A stretch of DNA of 64,000 nucleotides from Hanleya hanleyi. Its lineage: Eukaryota; Mollusca; Polyplacophora; Lepidopleurida; Hanleyidae. The notes below the pieces were generated by a model, which worked only from the letters and a program-made list of their open reading frames with translations, searched no databases and was not told the origin of the DNA. The stretch covers positions 1 through 64,000 of the forward strand of contig JAVTVY010020492.1 in assembly GCA_036873755.1 (NCBI GenBank). Reading direction: 5' to 3'. Below, piece by piece: positions 1 through 12,189 of this stretch. The position numbers and the translations under genes are program-made. Each line of letters begins with the position of its first letter. The stretch's first letter is position 1.

Positions 1-857
1 AAAGCAATTTCTTCATAAAACAATGCAATTTTTCCATAAAATAATACTGGTCAACAAAACAATATAATAAGCAGGTTACCATAGGTAATGAAGGAAAAAA
101 AAAATTCCTGTAGCATTATAATATAATTTTTACTCCAAAGCAAAAGATTTTCTTCTCCATAGGTGCATTGTGGAATTGTTCAGTTGCATGTACATATTAA
201 TTTATTAATACACACATGTACATACATGTGGAAGTAGATATGGACATCAATACTGAATAGATACATGCTGGAGATCAGTCACTCCTTGATTGCCGACTGT
301 CAGTGTGACAATGTGAGAACTGTATACCGGTAACAACATAGCTAGTTTGTCCAACAATGAGAATACAAATCAGTCCTCCAGCAAACTTACCAATTCCAGT
401 GTAATATCTAGAAATACTGTATCATGCTCGACTGAGCGAAGCGACAGTAATAAAACTGAGTGTTCTCTATCGGAAAGAATCACCATCAAAGAGATATAGC
501 ATAATATATATATATATATAGCAAAATAAATTTATACAGCTGCACATTTAACTGTATGCCTGTTTTTTTTCAGAAAAAGCATGAATATGTACCAGTTACA
601 AGAGGAATAAGAACTATTTTATCTTTTTTTCTCACTCACGAAACGAAACAACATGGGAATACTTTATTCTGTGTAATCACAGAACTTGTACAAACATGCG
701 TATGATAGTGAATTAACAGCCAAAGAGTTGATAGAAACTAGATTACAAAGAGCAATAGGAGCCACTGGTGCATCAACCCCTTAGTAGTTTTTCTTTTTGT
801 AATCAAGCAGATGCAAATTACGTCCTAAGTAAGTGAAATATCAAGTTGGACACCACT
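1..857. other. AT-rich stretch, no gene seen
   Basis: No convincing exon, repeat array or mobile element is visible here. The only distinctive feature is a short (TA)n run near 504-520. Open frames are short and lack usable splice context. It is treated as intergenic or intronic DNA. Confidence 0.5.
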
Positions 858-961
858 GGGAGAAGCCACCTGTGTGTGTCTCTGGGAGAAGCCACCTGTG
901 TGTGTCTCTGGGAGAAGCCACCTGTGTGTGTCTCTGGGAGAAGCCACCTGTGTGTGTCTGG
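858..961. repeat. 26-bp minisatellite, 4 copies
   Basis: Four nearly identical tandem copies of a 26-bp unit (GGGAGAAGCCACCTGTGTGT plus GTCTCT) begin at 858, 884, 910 and 936. The unit is open in several frames on both strands, which produces spurious repetitive peptides. No coding role is supported. Confidence 0.95.
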
Positions 962-1261
962 ATAACAACTTTGGTGCTGATGTTTTGTTGAAGATACTCC
1001 CAACTTTCTCAAAGCGAATTATGTCCCCCCCCTCATCTTGCATAATCATAATAATACATGTTCTGCAAAACGTGCAAATTTACAGAATATTGCCACCCAG
1101 CTGGCCAAATTTCACTAATACATGTATACACTCAAGCTACATGTAATTATACCGTTGCCTGAAGTCTAACGTCGTTTGTGACTAAAAAACTGACCGGGAT
1201 GGAACAAAGTAAAAAGCAACATCATAATACTTTACTAAAGTTTCTGAATTATATCACCAAA

Positions 1262-2470
1262 CAGGGCGCGAAATGTTCGGGTGTCCACCTGTCGATGACA
1301 GGTAGTATTTATGTGCAACAGGTAAAAAAAATAAATGACTGTCGCATGCGACAGGTGAAACATTGCAGGGATTCATAGGCGTTGATCTTTACTAACGCCC
1401 GAAGCAAGAAAAACTTCTTGTTGTTGTTGTTAAACGATGTCTCAACTTCTGCTGAGAGCATGCCATGCTTTAGAGCTAAAAATAAATTTAGCCTCGTTAT
1501 GCTTCGGCAAGCGTCGACGTTCGATCAGACCTCAACGCTCCAGATTTGCTTACACTGTTGGAGAGACCATTGGAGATCGGCAGCCGCCGAGGTATATTTC
1601 AAGTCACGGATATTCTTCAGATCAAAGGTCACAGTGAACAGATCGGGAACCCACGCTCAGATGTCAGACAAACGAGTAAAAGAAGGTTATCGACGGATGT
1701 CTGTCAAACTGTACGCATTGCGGCAGGAAAGCTGACTTAGGAAAATGTGCTCAAGTTTACTGAAACAAATTCCATTCGGTCTACTGCTAAAGAATTCCAA
1801 TGTTACCATATCATTAATTTTTTTTTTAAACATTACAAACGTGAAGCTGATCTAGAGAATGTATTCTAATAGCCGGACAGGGGCGACACTAACCAGACAT
1901 GAGGTTGGTTGTGTTGTGCTTCTCAATCACCGTACGTTCACTGGTATATTCCATGAACACAAAATGCTAATAACTTTATACATATCTGTGCTTCCGTCAT
2001 CGTGCCTCATAGTGACATTTCAAAAAACAAATTAGAAATGAAAATGAATGGTAGACTACTGGGGAAAGCTAGATTGTGCGAGGTTTTTTTGCTTTGGTTT
2101 TTTTTTTGGTAATAGGTTATTTATCATTTGACCAGGGAGAGTAATTATTTATCATTTGCCTAGCAATTATCAAAACTAATTAATGAATTATTTGTCATTC
2201 TGTGTTCTTACTACATGAGGTAATAAAAACATTTTAAAACTCAAGAAATCAGAAATTTGGTGAGTGGGCATTAAAAATAAAATCCTCAGGACTAAAATAG
2301 ATAGTTTTCTCATCAAAACATCCCGGTGCGTTCATCGTTTAAACATAATTCGATCAGCATATAGAAATTTTGACAAAATTGTGTACAAGTAAGTTTTGGG
2401 TGGGACAGGTAGAAAAAAACCTTACCTGTCACATGTGACAGGTGGACTGAAAAAAACATTTCATGCCCTG
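1262..2470. mobile_element. CAGGG element E1, 1.2 kb non-autonomous DNA transposon
   Basis: The left end reads CAGGGCGCGAAATGTT. The right end read on the other strand is CAGGGCATGAAATGTT, followed on both sides by GTCCACCTGTC. The element is flanked by an exact 5-bp target duplication, CCAAA, at 1257-1261 and 2471-2475. Subterminal hairpins of the type ACCTGTC-loop-GACAGGT occur at both ends. No transposase is seen; the 117-residue frame inside (1382-1735) matches nothing I recognise and is broken in the second copy. A truncated direct-orientation relative lies inside element E2. TIR and TSD are read directly; a hAT-like affiliation is inferred. Confidence 0.88.
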
Positions 2471-2475
2471 CCAAA

Positions 2476-3290
2476 TGGCAGGATTACTAAAACCGTGCAC
2501 CAATCTTATTGGGGGGTGGGGCAACAGAAAAACTCACATGCAGAGAGACAAGTAGGCAGGTGTGCACATTTACTATATATAGGGCATATTGTGCCCACAT
2601 TCTAGAATCGAAGAAGGAAAACCGATCGAGAAAGATTAGAGATATTACCAAGACTAATTATACAAACAGACAGAAGAACCTGATAGGCTGAGGGGGGAAG
2701 TGAACATAAGGGGCCAATGCACATCTACTGTGCTATGAAGTATCTAGAGCAGGAGAATAAGAACAGAAGCCCCCAAAGTCACTCAGATATGGTCCAGACA
2801 AGTTGTATAGGATGGATAATTGTATATATGCACCTCGCTGCCCCCAAAGGAAAAAAAATAGAGGGGCATGAATGCAGTATTTTGCCTGTACTTCATCTTA
2901 AAAAAAAGATATTTGTTTAATTATAAATGATGTATTTGTCGAGTTCATGTAAACTAGATTGATCTCAAACACAAGAGATGAACAACATAATCCACAGGTC
3001 AATGATCAAGTTGTTTTCATATCACTCAATCAAGAAATCAAATTGATTCAATCTTTCTTTTCATACATGTAAACACAAAGACTCAGAGGTCAAATATTGG
3101 AACAAATAATATGTTTAATACATTTCACAATTATTTTTCTTCTTCTGGAATTTACTGTGTAAGTTAGTCTGCCCCCAGACAGGACATACAGGTACCAGTC
3201 AATGATGCCACAATATCTGTTCTTATATTTTCTACATCTTGGCCCATATTCAAGAATTTATATTCAAGAATACAAACTAAAGGTGGTTCA
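2476..3290. other. Intergenic sequence and possible 3' UTR
   Basis: No repeat family is recognised between the right TSD of E1 and the candidate terminal exon. If that exon is real, the part from about 3290 down to 3100 is its 3' UTR on the minus strand. The rest shows only AT-rich filler. Confidence 0.35.
3114..3119 (-). promoter_or_regulatory. Possible polyadenylation signal ATTAAA
   Basis: On the minus strand ATTAAA lies about 170 bases after the stop codon at 3291-3293. ATTAAA is the commonest variant of the AATAAA poly(A) hexamer. Its value depends on the neighbouring terminal exon being real. Confidence 0.3.
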
Positions 3291-3429
3291 TTACTCAAAC
3301 AATGTTGTGATTTCATGGTCGTACAGCGTAACGTCATTTTCCACCTCCAACATGAAAGAGGCCAGCGAGGGAAAACAATTGATGTCACAGATCTTCGAAG
3401 ATAATGGGGGTATATGGATGTTCAAAGCC
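3291..3429 (-). CDS. Candidate terminal coding exon, product unknown
   Basis: On the minus strand a strong acceptor (a T-rich tract ending in CTTGTACAG) is followed by one base and then 45 open codons to TAA. The peptide begins ALNIHIPPLSSKICDINCF and ends EVENDVTLYDHEITTLFE. ATTAAA follows about 170 bases later. The exon starts in phase 2. No upstream exon with the matching phase was found, so I cannot say whether it ends the RhoGEF gene further up this strand. The plus strand is also open here (3202-3447), which is the main alternative. I recognise no family. Confidence 0.33.
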
Positions 3430-3572
3430 CTGTACAAGAAAAAGTAGATCCAAGGAACCATGTTTTATTTTATCAAATTAAACGACGCAATGTACATGTA
3501 GGAAAATCACTACTAAAAACGTCATAATAGGTCACCGGGCGAACTTTTTTCCTAACATTTATTTTGTATTCG

Positions 3573-5295
3573 CAGGGCTCGTTTTTCGACGGGAATCCGA
3601 TTCTCTTATTATTCTCGTAAATTCGCCATACGCGAATCCAAGTGGATTCCCGTAACATCAAGTCAAATTAAATACTTTTAATCCTTTTGAAAATGACGAT
3701 CAGCGAAACAGGAAGTCCAAAACTAGGAAGGAAAAAAACTAGGTAGGAAAACATTCTACCTAGACGATGATCTTTACTAACACCCGAAGCGAGAAAAACT
3801 TGTTGTTGTTGTTAACCGATGTCAAAACTTCTGCTGAGAGCATGCCCTGCTTTAGAGCTAAAAATAAATTTAGCCTCGTTATGCTTCGGCAAGCGTCGAC
3901 GTTCGATTAACCTCGACGCTCCATATTTGCTTGCACCGCTGGAGAGACCATTGGAGATCGCCAGTCGTCGAGGTATATTTCAAGTCACGGATATTCTTCA
4001 GATCAATGGTCACGGTGAACAGATCGGGAACCCACGCTCAGATGTTAGACAAACGAGTAAAAGAAGGTTAACGACGGATGACTGTCAAACTGTACGCATT
4101 GCGACAGAAAAGCGGACGAAGGAAAATGTGCAAGGTTTACAGAAATAAATTCCATTCTTTGTCTACTGCCAAAGAATTCCATTGTTACCATATCATTTAG
4201 TTTTTTTACAAACATTACAAACGTGAATCTGATTTAGAGAATGTTTTCTAATAGCCTGACAGGGGCGACACTGTAACCAGACAACATGAGGTTATTTGTG
4301 TCGTGCTTCTCAATCACCTACGTTCACTGATCATATTTCGTGAACATAAAATGCTAATAACTTCATACATACATGTATCTGTGCTTCCGTCATCGTGCCT
4401 GATAATGTGACATTTAAAAAAACAAATAGGAAATGAAAATGAATGATAGGCTACTGGGGAATGCTAGATTGTGGGTTTTTTTAATAGGTTTAATTATTTA
4501 TCATTTGACCAGTGAAAGTAATTATTTATCATTTGCCTAGCAATTATCAAAATTAATGAATTATTTGTCATTCTGTCTTCTTACTAAATGAGGTAATAAA
4601 AACATTTTGAAACGCAAGAAAGTTTGCGAGTGGGCATAAAAAATAAAATCCTCAGGACAACAATGGATAGTTTTCTTATCAAACGCCATCGTTTAAACAT
4701 AAATCGTGTATCAGCATATATAGAAATTTTGACAAAATTAGTGTACAAGTAAGTTTTGGGTGGGACAAGTAGAAAAAAACCTTATCTGTCACATGTAACA
4801 GGTGGACTAAAAAAACATTTCATGCCATTTCATTACTGATGCCGTCACTGTTCATATCAATCGAAATAATCACAAGATCTCTTCCCATGTGTAGGTATGA
4901 ATTCGTTTGCCTTTTATTGCGTTTACGGTGAAGTAATTACAATTCATGTGAAATTTCCCCACACATTTTCCGGACTCCATGCTGGTTCTAAATTTTAATG
5001 ATCACGTATAAAGTCTGTCTGTTCGTCTTCAATAATTCCGAAAGTCACGATGAGCTGAAAGTTAGAAGTTTACTATATATTGTTCAAGCATTTTATTGAC
5101 ATTTCTTCAGGTTGTCAAATTGAAATAAAAGAAAACTCAGAGTATTGATATAATTCAACATGTTTATCAGCTCACTCACATTATTGGCATTCTTGTAATC
5201 CACGACGATAAAATTGGATTCCCGTGGATTACCGTGTGACTAAATTACGGGAATCCATTTGGATTCTGGTCAAATTTGACGAAAAACGAGCCCTG
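3573..5295. mobile_element. CAGGG element E2, 1.7 kb, carrying an E1-like insert
   Basis: The termini CAGGGCTCGTTTTTCG and CGAAAAACGAGCCCTG are exact inverted repeats. The flanks are an exact 6-bp duplication, TATTCG, at 3567-3572 and 5296-5301. Subterminal palindromes built on GGATTCCC/GGGAATCC and GAATCCA-TGGATTC occur at both ends. The interior is largely a degenerate copy of E1, so E2 is composite. No coding capacity for a transposase is visible. Confidence 0.9.
3740..4830. mobile_element. Truncated E1-like copy inside E2
   Basis: This segment aligns in the same orientation with about 1330-2467. Shared landmarks include the GTTGTTGTT run, the CTGCTGAGAGCATGCC block and the ACCTGTC/GACAGGT block near the right end. 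It lacks the outer left TIR of E1 and stops just before the terminal CTG. The corresponding reading frame differs in length (109 versus 117 codons), which argues against conserved coding. Confidence 0.85.
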
Positions 5296-6261
5296 TATTC
5301 GTAATACGTGATTCTTACAGGTTGAAAACTCGATTATATTTTAAATTTGTATATAAATAACATATTCACGATCACGATGTTGTTATAATCATGAAGCCAC
5401 CTGGCTTTTTAACTTAGATGAAAACCCGAGGGCTTCAAGTCCCCCGACGTTGAAACGATTGATTTGACTTGGAACCGTAACTTTCAGTACCCAGCACGCG
5501 GAGCAATCCCAAGTGAGATCCACTGGCAAGGTACCCACAATTATCGAATATGTCCTAATCCGGCAAGGATTTCAGAACATAATGTATGAGAACAAAATTT
5601 TAACTTGGCCTGCAGGTGGCGCCACCTATAGGTGGGTCAGCGTGAAAAATAATTCCAAGTTAGATCTTGTGGCGAAGTACCCACATACAAAATTTAAAAA
5701 GAATCCGTTCAGTTTTTCGAAAGTTTTTGTCTGGAAACAAAATTTTAACTTAGACCCAGTTAAATTGGCGCCACCTACAAGCAGATCGGCGTGAAAAACA
5801 ATCTTGAGCGAGATCTTGAGGCGAGGTACCCACATACCAAATTGAGAAGTTAAGTTTTTCTGAGGTTATTGTCCGGAAACTTGTCGGACGCAAAATTTTA
5901 ACTTGGCCCCCAGATGGCGCCACCTATATGCAGATGGGTGTGAAAAACAATCCCAAGAGATCTTGAGAAAAGGTACCCACATACCATATTTGAATATAAT
6001 CCGTTCAGTTTTTCAAAAGTTATTGTTGGGAAACAAAATTTTAATTGGCCCTCATGTGGCGCCACCTATAGGTGGATCGGTGTAAAAAACAATCCCAAGC
6101 GAGATGTTAAGGTGAGGTACCCATACACCAAATTTGAAAAGAATCCATTCAGTTTTTCAAAAGTTATTGTCCGGAAATGAAATTTTAACTTGGCCTCCAG
6201 GTGGCGCCACTTAAAGGTGGATCGGTGCGAAAAACAATCCCAAGCGAAATCTTGAGGTGAG

Positions 6262-8022
6262 CAGGGGTTTTTCTTGACAGTTTTTCATCGGGGTAACCCC
6301 GATGAAAAACAATTAAGAATTGAGTTTTGACGTTTTTTTGGAAATTGAGTTTTCCATGAAAAAATTGAGTATTTTATTTTTCGGACATTAGCGCGCCGTA
6401 GGCGCGCGAAAAAATTGAGTTTCCTTCAATAAAATTGAGTTTCTGTAACGAAATGCAAAGATAATACAGCTCGTGAGAAGAAAGAAAAGACTGCACTCAC
6501 GTGGTGGAAGAGCGATGTGTGCGTTGTTGTTGTTATACGCACAGCCTACGTTTTGTTCCACTTTGCATGCGGGCGTATGACGTTTCATTGGAAAGGGAAT
6601 TCCTTGTAGTTTCTGATTGAATGCGTGATTTCGACCGATGGCCAATCAAACAGACGATAACATCGAAAAACTGCAAGGGGTGTTTTCCCGTTTCTCTAGT
6701 AACGGTAACAGCCGATCCTGTATCGGTTACCTTGATTGGACAAGCGGGGTAACGTGACCTACATCATTGGCCATAGCCGTCAAGCTGATCTGAGGGAAAC
6801 GCCATTTTTATCTCATCGCAACGAAATTACGTGGCGCAGAAGCTCGAAAGAAATTTGAAAATAAAGTTTGTTTAGCGGATTTAATCGAAACCCGCACTTT
6901 GGAAATATAAACTGAGCTTCTGTACTTCAACTATACCAAAGAATCATATATTTTGAAGGGGTTTTCTGTGAGTATTTTATATTTTCTGGGCGGCTTCTCG
7001 ACAACGTTTTATGGAAATCTCCGTTGGTGTTTTTTTTTTTATTTCTTCCTCCCGACTTCGTTATTCTGAGACAGAATATCAAGTTTACATTCAAGAAATC
7101 AAATCAGGCTTAGCTAACAATATATGTATGGTTTTTATCGAGTTTCATGCTTGTTAAATTTGAAAAAGCGATTTCAGAATGGTACATCGCTGTACTCGCG
7201 GCTCGCCGCATAGAAAGACGAGAGCCGTTTGAACGACTCGCCGCAGCGTAACAGTTAAAATGCTGAAAAACTGAACTTAGAAAAATAAAGAACTGAATAA
7301 AGATCTATGCATGGAGACATTCATACAGTTGACTCCTCGTCGATGATCAATAATAAACTCCAGTAAATGGGGAGAGTCAGACGCAGGCATTTGCACGTCG
7401 CTGAAAGTGAAAGTAGAGCTGCCAGATGTCAAGAAATGTAAAGTGTCTCCATGAATAGATTTTGTAATAGATTATGTAATCGAAAATGCGAGACAAGAAC
7501 TTTGAGTTTCACAACACGTCGGTTCGGTATTGCTGCGCAACAACAACAACACAATGTTGTAGAGGGGGTGAAAAAAAACGTGATGGAGGGCGCATTTTAT
7601 TTTCATTTTTCTGAAAGCCAACCAAAATGTTGGCCATACAACTGACATTTGAGATGCATACTGCAAACCTGTGTATGCATCAGCTGTTTTCAAGCACAGA
7701 AGAATTTTTCATCATTTAGATTTACGCTGGAAGAAATATACCTCTGAAACGCCCGTACACAATCTCTTTTTTTTTGGGTATTGCATGTATTTTTTTTGCA
7801 TGCTATTCCTATTTCTAAGATGAAAAGGCACTAAAAATTGAGTTTTCGCACTTCATTCGATGAAAATTGGGAAAAATTGAGTTTTCACACTTCATTCGAT
7901 GAAAAGCGGGAAAAATTGAGTTTTAGGCATTATTTAGCGCGCCGAAGGCGCGCGAAAAAAATTGAGTTTTATTGTATTCAGAAATTGAGTAGATGAAAAA
8001 CTTTTGTCAAGAATAACCCCTG
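6262..8022 (+). mobile_element. CAGGG element E3, 1,761 bp
   Basis: The left terminus CAGGGGTTTTTCTTGACA and the right terminus, read in reverse as CAGGGGTTATTCTTGACA, are inverted repeats. The 6-bp sequence GGTGAG flanks both sides (6256-6261 and 8023-8028) and occurs once in intact core units. Each end carries about five copies of an AAATTGAGTTT motif in the same direction, plus one GC-rich hairpin (6392-6408 and 7937-7953). A palindrome lies at 6286-6304. The middle (about 6450-7800) has no recognisable protein. Element E5 is the same family inverted. Confidence 0.92.
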
Positions 8023-8716
8023 GGTGAGGTACCCATACATCAAATTTGAAAAGAATCCATTCAGTTTTTCAATAGGTATTGTCCGGAAACAAAATTTTAA
8101 CTTGGCACCACTTATATGCGGATCGGCGTAAAAAACAATCCCAAGCCAGATCTTGGGGCGAGGTACACACATACCAAATTTGAAAAGAATCCGTTCAGTT
8201 TTTCAAAAGTTATTGTCCGGAAATGAAACTTTAATCTGGCTCCCAGGTGGCGCCACCTATACGTGGATCGGTGCAAAAAAACAATCCCAAGCGAGATCTT
8301 GAGGTGAGGTACCCATACACTAAATTTGAAAGAATCCATTCAGTTTTTCAAAAGTTATTGTCCGGAAACGAAATTTTAACTTGGCCCCCAGGTGGCTCCA
8401 CCTATATGCGGATCGGCGTGAAAAACAATCCCAAGCAAGATCTTGGGGCAAGGTACCCACATACCAATTTGAAAAGAATCCGTTCAGTTTTTCAAAAGTT
8501 ATTGTCCGGAAACGAACTTTTAACTTGGCCCCCAGGTGGCGCCACCTATATGTGGATCGACGTGAAAAACAATCCCAAGCGAGATCTTGAAGCGAGGTAC
8601 CCACATACCAAATTTGAAAAGAATTTGTCCAGTTTTTCAGAAGTTATTGTCCGGAAACGAATCCGGACGAAAGCACGGATGGACGGACGCACGGACGGAC
8701 GGACCCCAATACTATA

Positions 8717-8748
8717 GTCCCCCTTTAGCCCTTCGGGCGTCGGGGGAC
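8717..8748 (+). repeat. 3'-terminal hairpin of the pearl/HINE element
   Basis: GTCCCCC and GGGGGAC pair, enclosing an inner GCCC-TTC-GGGC stem-loop, directly after the ACGG microsatellite. Helitron-type elements carry a hairpin just inside the 3' end, so the position fits. Confidence 0.75.
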
Positions 8749-11013
8749 AAAAAGTGAAGGTTTAACACATTGTGGGATTCGTGTAGCTTTACATGAGGAA
8801 AATGATTTTAGCCTGATTTTGACCCAAATGCACTGACATGGTGGTGTTTGGGCACGAATACAGAAATGTCTAGGTCGACGACCCCAATGTTTTTCAACAT
8901 TATTTTGCTCGGCAACCTCCAGGGTATTAACAGTTAAAGAAAAACAGTAGATCACTGGACAAAGTTTGAGTCTTGAACCACCTTAATTGCTTCAAATTCA
9001 GAGAACATGGTCGCTGATAAGAAAAAAAAAGAAAAAAAGCAGCAATAGACTTCAATCACATTAACAATATCCAAAGGTTAGACAGTGTAAATGGTAAGCC
9101 TGTTAGATCCTGCTAAGATTAATACAATATATATATATATATTACTTTATTTTCTGAGGGTAACAAATACAAGTATTTACTCTGTCAGTTGTGTAAACTG
9201 TAAACAATAGATTTATCAATACCACAAACTTTACCTCACTAAGACAAAATGAGGGTTATTTTTTCATATAAACACAGGTGCCAATATCGTGTAGTGTAGT
9301 TACTTCAAAGGTGCCAATATCGCAAAGTGTAGTTACCTCAAAACTTTTCAGGGAAAAACAAACAAATAAAACAGCAGTAGTAACAGTAATTATTAGGGTT
9401 TGAATACCTTATATTGAAAATCTTGACTTATAGATATAGAAACATAACAATATAGAAACTAAGTAGATTTATTTATGAATAAACAGATATGCATACACAT
9501 TTTGAATGCATATAATTTATAATATTTTTCCTTAAAGTACATATATGTATGCATCACAAATTTGGATTGGCCTTCTTTGATAAGATTTAAAAATAAGAGT
9601 CTATAAATATGTTTTGGGTTAAAATAAATTTAAAAAAATCAATAATATTACCTTTATCAGCGTATCCTCCAACAACTTTGATTATATTTTCTAATCTGAT
9701 TCACTTATTTATCATCCAAGGTGGCCGGGCGTAAGTAATTCCTACTCCTCCTATACTACAGTATAAACACACTCCACTGAAAGGTAGAAATTCTTTGATC
9801 TATTCTCCTGTAAAAGTGTACCTATACCTGAACCTCAATCTGGAGCTATTATAGCACAGTGACCTCACCACGAGCGAGCGGCACCCGGTAAAATCCGTCC
9901 TGGGCCAAAATTAGCGAGAACAAAAATTAGGACAGTTCTCAAAATTCTTCTGTAAACATCAAAGACCGAAATGGCCATATGTGTACATGGATGCTTTTTT
10001 TGCCTTATTTACCCAACGACAAACGTTGACAAAACCTAGGCGCTCAAGTCAACAAGCTATATGTTAAGTAAACCTTCAATTTAGTTTTATTTAACTCCCA
10101 GTATTTTTTTGCTTATCTCCTGTATTTAATAAGGCCATGCCAATGGAATTTCTCATGTGTGACAGTTGCCGACAGATCATTATTTTTTTTTCTGGAATTT
10201 TCAAGATAAGTACTATTTTATGCCATTCTCTTACAAACAAAATTAATAAATCGGACCACACTTCTTATCAACTTCTTCTGTAATCTACATGAATAAGTTC
10301 TTCATTGACTGAATTTTAAAAAGTATTGACTCCCTTGTGACAATAGATCAAAGAACAAATAGATTTTCTCAGTTCTTGATTTGATCAAATAGTTTAATCA
10401 ACTGCACAATCTTTGAGTAAAGCGGATTTGATCTGAATCAGATTTTAAATAAATAATACATGTACATGTATACTGCGATACATATTTCCAATATTAAATT
10501 TGAACAGCCTCCAAAAATTTCCCATGGGTTCATGAATACAACAGTCTGAATAAAATATCACAAACCGCGTGGTTCGAGTTAATTATTGCCACCATTCATA
10601 TGAACAATGATTGAAATCTGCTGTGCTTAACGAAGCACCCCCTTGTAGAGATGGCTTACTGTAGATAGGGCCCTGTCAATAGCTTATCCTACAAACTTAT
10701 CTGTCCATCAGAAACTTGATCAACATAAATCATTCAGTTCAGGTTGTAGAGAAGAAATTGCTCAAACAGACCATAACATTACAAGAGAAGAGTATTAAAT
10801 TTCCCAGGCCGGCCAGGAATACTACATGTACCTGGTTCTGATTGAATGAACTAAGGTTCACACACACAAGCTGTCTGTTTTGTACACGAGTGTGGTACTT
10901 AAAATACACCACCTCATGGAATGTATCAGTATATGCATATATCTGAAGTACGGTACACTTTCTGGAGGGCAGTAATTTATATTTATTGTACATGCAGTAA
11001 ATGCACATACCTG
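8749..11013. other. Intergenic or intronic DNA, little structure
   Basis: AT-rich unique-looking sequence with a (TA)n run near 9129-9143. A 44-bp minus-strand exon candidate at 9652-9695 is discussed in the findings. No repeat family or convincing gene was recognised. Confidence 0.4.
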
Positions 11014-11215
11014 AAGTACACCTCTTGTAGTGTGGTAATGCATAGTACACCTCTTGGAGTGTGGTAATGCATATTTATAGTACACCTCTTGGAGTGTGGT
11101 AATGCATATTTATAGTACACCTCATGGAGTGTGGTAATGCATATTTATAGTACACCTCATGGAGTGTATCAATATTTATGCATATACCTAAAGTACACCT
11201 CTTGGAGTGCAATAA
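11014..11215. repeat. 35-bp minisatellite
   Basis: Units starting AGTACACCTCTTGGAGTGTG recur at 11014, 11044, 11079, 11114, 11149 and 11192, mostly 35 bp apart. Degenerate outliers extend upstream to about 10885. Open frames on the minus strand here are artefacts of the repeat. Confidence 0.92.
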
Positions 11216-11364
11216 TATATTATTTATACATGTATAATATATATTATTTTATATATCCAGAGAAACAATCTTTCACGGAAGATATTTAACCACAAATTTA
11301 GCGAAAGTTAGTTCCGCATGAATGATGTCAATAAGGAATTCACAGCAACTGCTCCAAAGTGTGG

Positions 11365-11645
11365 AATTGACACCAAAGAGTGATATTAAACTGTCCCCGT
11401 GTGTGAGATACTCCATCAAAGTGTGATAACAGCACAAAGTTTGAGAACAGCATCAAAGTGTGATAACTCCCTAAAAGTGTGAGAACTTCCCCAAATTGTG
11501 TCAACAGCATTGGGGTATGATATTAAACTGCCACAAAATGTGATAACTACCACAAAGTATGATAAATGCCAAAAAGTGTGATAACTGCAGCAGAGTGTGA
11601 TAATTTTTCACAAAGCATGACAACTACTGCAGCCAATGTGTGACC
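11365..11645. repeat. Degenerate tandem repeat around AAAGTGTGATAAC
   Basis: The core AAAGTGTGATAACT (with variants) recurs about a dozen times at irregular spacing of roughly 20-27 bp. Divergence is higher than in the other arrays, so this looks like an old minisatellite. Confidence 0.8.
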
Positions 11646-12189
11646 GATATTTCAGGACAATCAGGAGATTAAATGAGGAGTTACCCTACACAACAGCTTC
11701 CTACATGTAGCTGAACTCACAAACATTGATTTCTTGGGTTGCTGGATTTGTTTACCTGCAGGAAATTCGCATTAACACGACAAAACAGTGGCAGCTAGAA
11801 ACACGGAAAATTCCTCACATATTATCACCGTGCAATGATTGCATTCAAAGCTCCGTGTTTAATATTATTATTGGGGGAGGGTAGAGGTCCTTCCGGTGGT
11901 GTAATCAAATGGCTAATTGTAATAGGACAGCATAAAGTCTGCAAGCTTTTCAGAGACCTAGGAAGTACCTCACAGGAAATCAAACAGTTTCCACTGTTCT
12001 TATTTTACAGGGTAATATTTGAGGCTCCTGTGTTATAAACACATCATTTAGTCAATGTGAAGCATCAAATTATATCATCAATTTCTATACATGTACCCTT
12101 TGTACATTTATGTTTTACTAACTGTATATAAAATACATACAATACATGCACCTTTAAAAAATATGAGCAAAAATTGAGCGACCTCAATT
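11646..12189. other. Unstructured interval
   Basis: No repeat family or exon pair was recognised. A 39-bp minus-strand block ending near 11757 has both a fair acceptor and a GTAAAC donor, but no neighbouring exon supports it. Confidence 0.35.

Larger units (their letters stand above)
5439..8748. mobile_element. Pearl/HINE-type element with 145-bp tandem core
   Basis: The ends are an exact 11-bp inverted repeat, GTCCCCCGACG at 5439-5449 and CGTCGGGGGAC at 8738-8748. Inside lie about nine copies of a 144-150-bp unit, marked by GGTGGCGCCACC near 5615, 5765, 5915, 6055, 6200, 8246, 8391 and 8535. An ACGG-type microsatellite follows (about 8660-8703), then a 3' hairpin. This left end, tandem core, tetranucleotide and hairpin order matches bivalve pearl elements, which have been classed as non-autonomous Helitrons. 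Frames through the core repeat the same peptide and are not genes. Element E3 splits the core. Confidence 0.85.

Noticed and set aside
7451..7693. Frames on both strands inside E3
   Set aside because: Short, without start or splice context, and not shared with E5.
8247..8717. 156-codon plus-strand frame and its minus-strand counterparts
   Set aside because: These are translations of the 145-bp tandem core and ACGG microsatellite of the HINE element.
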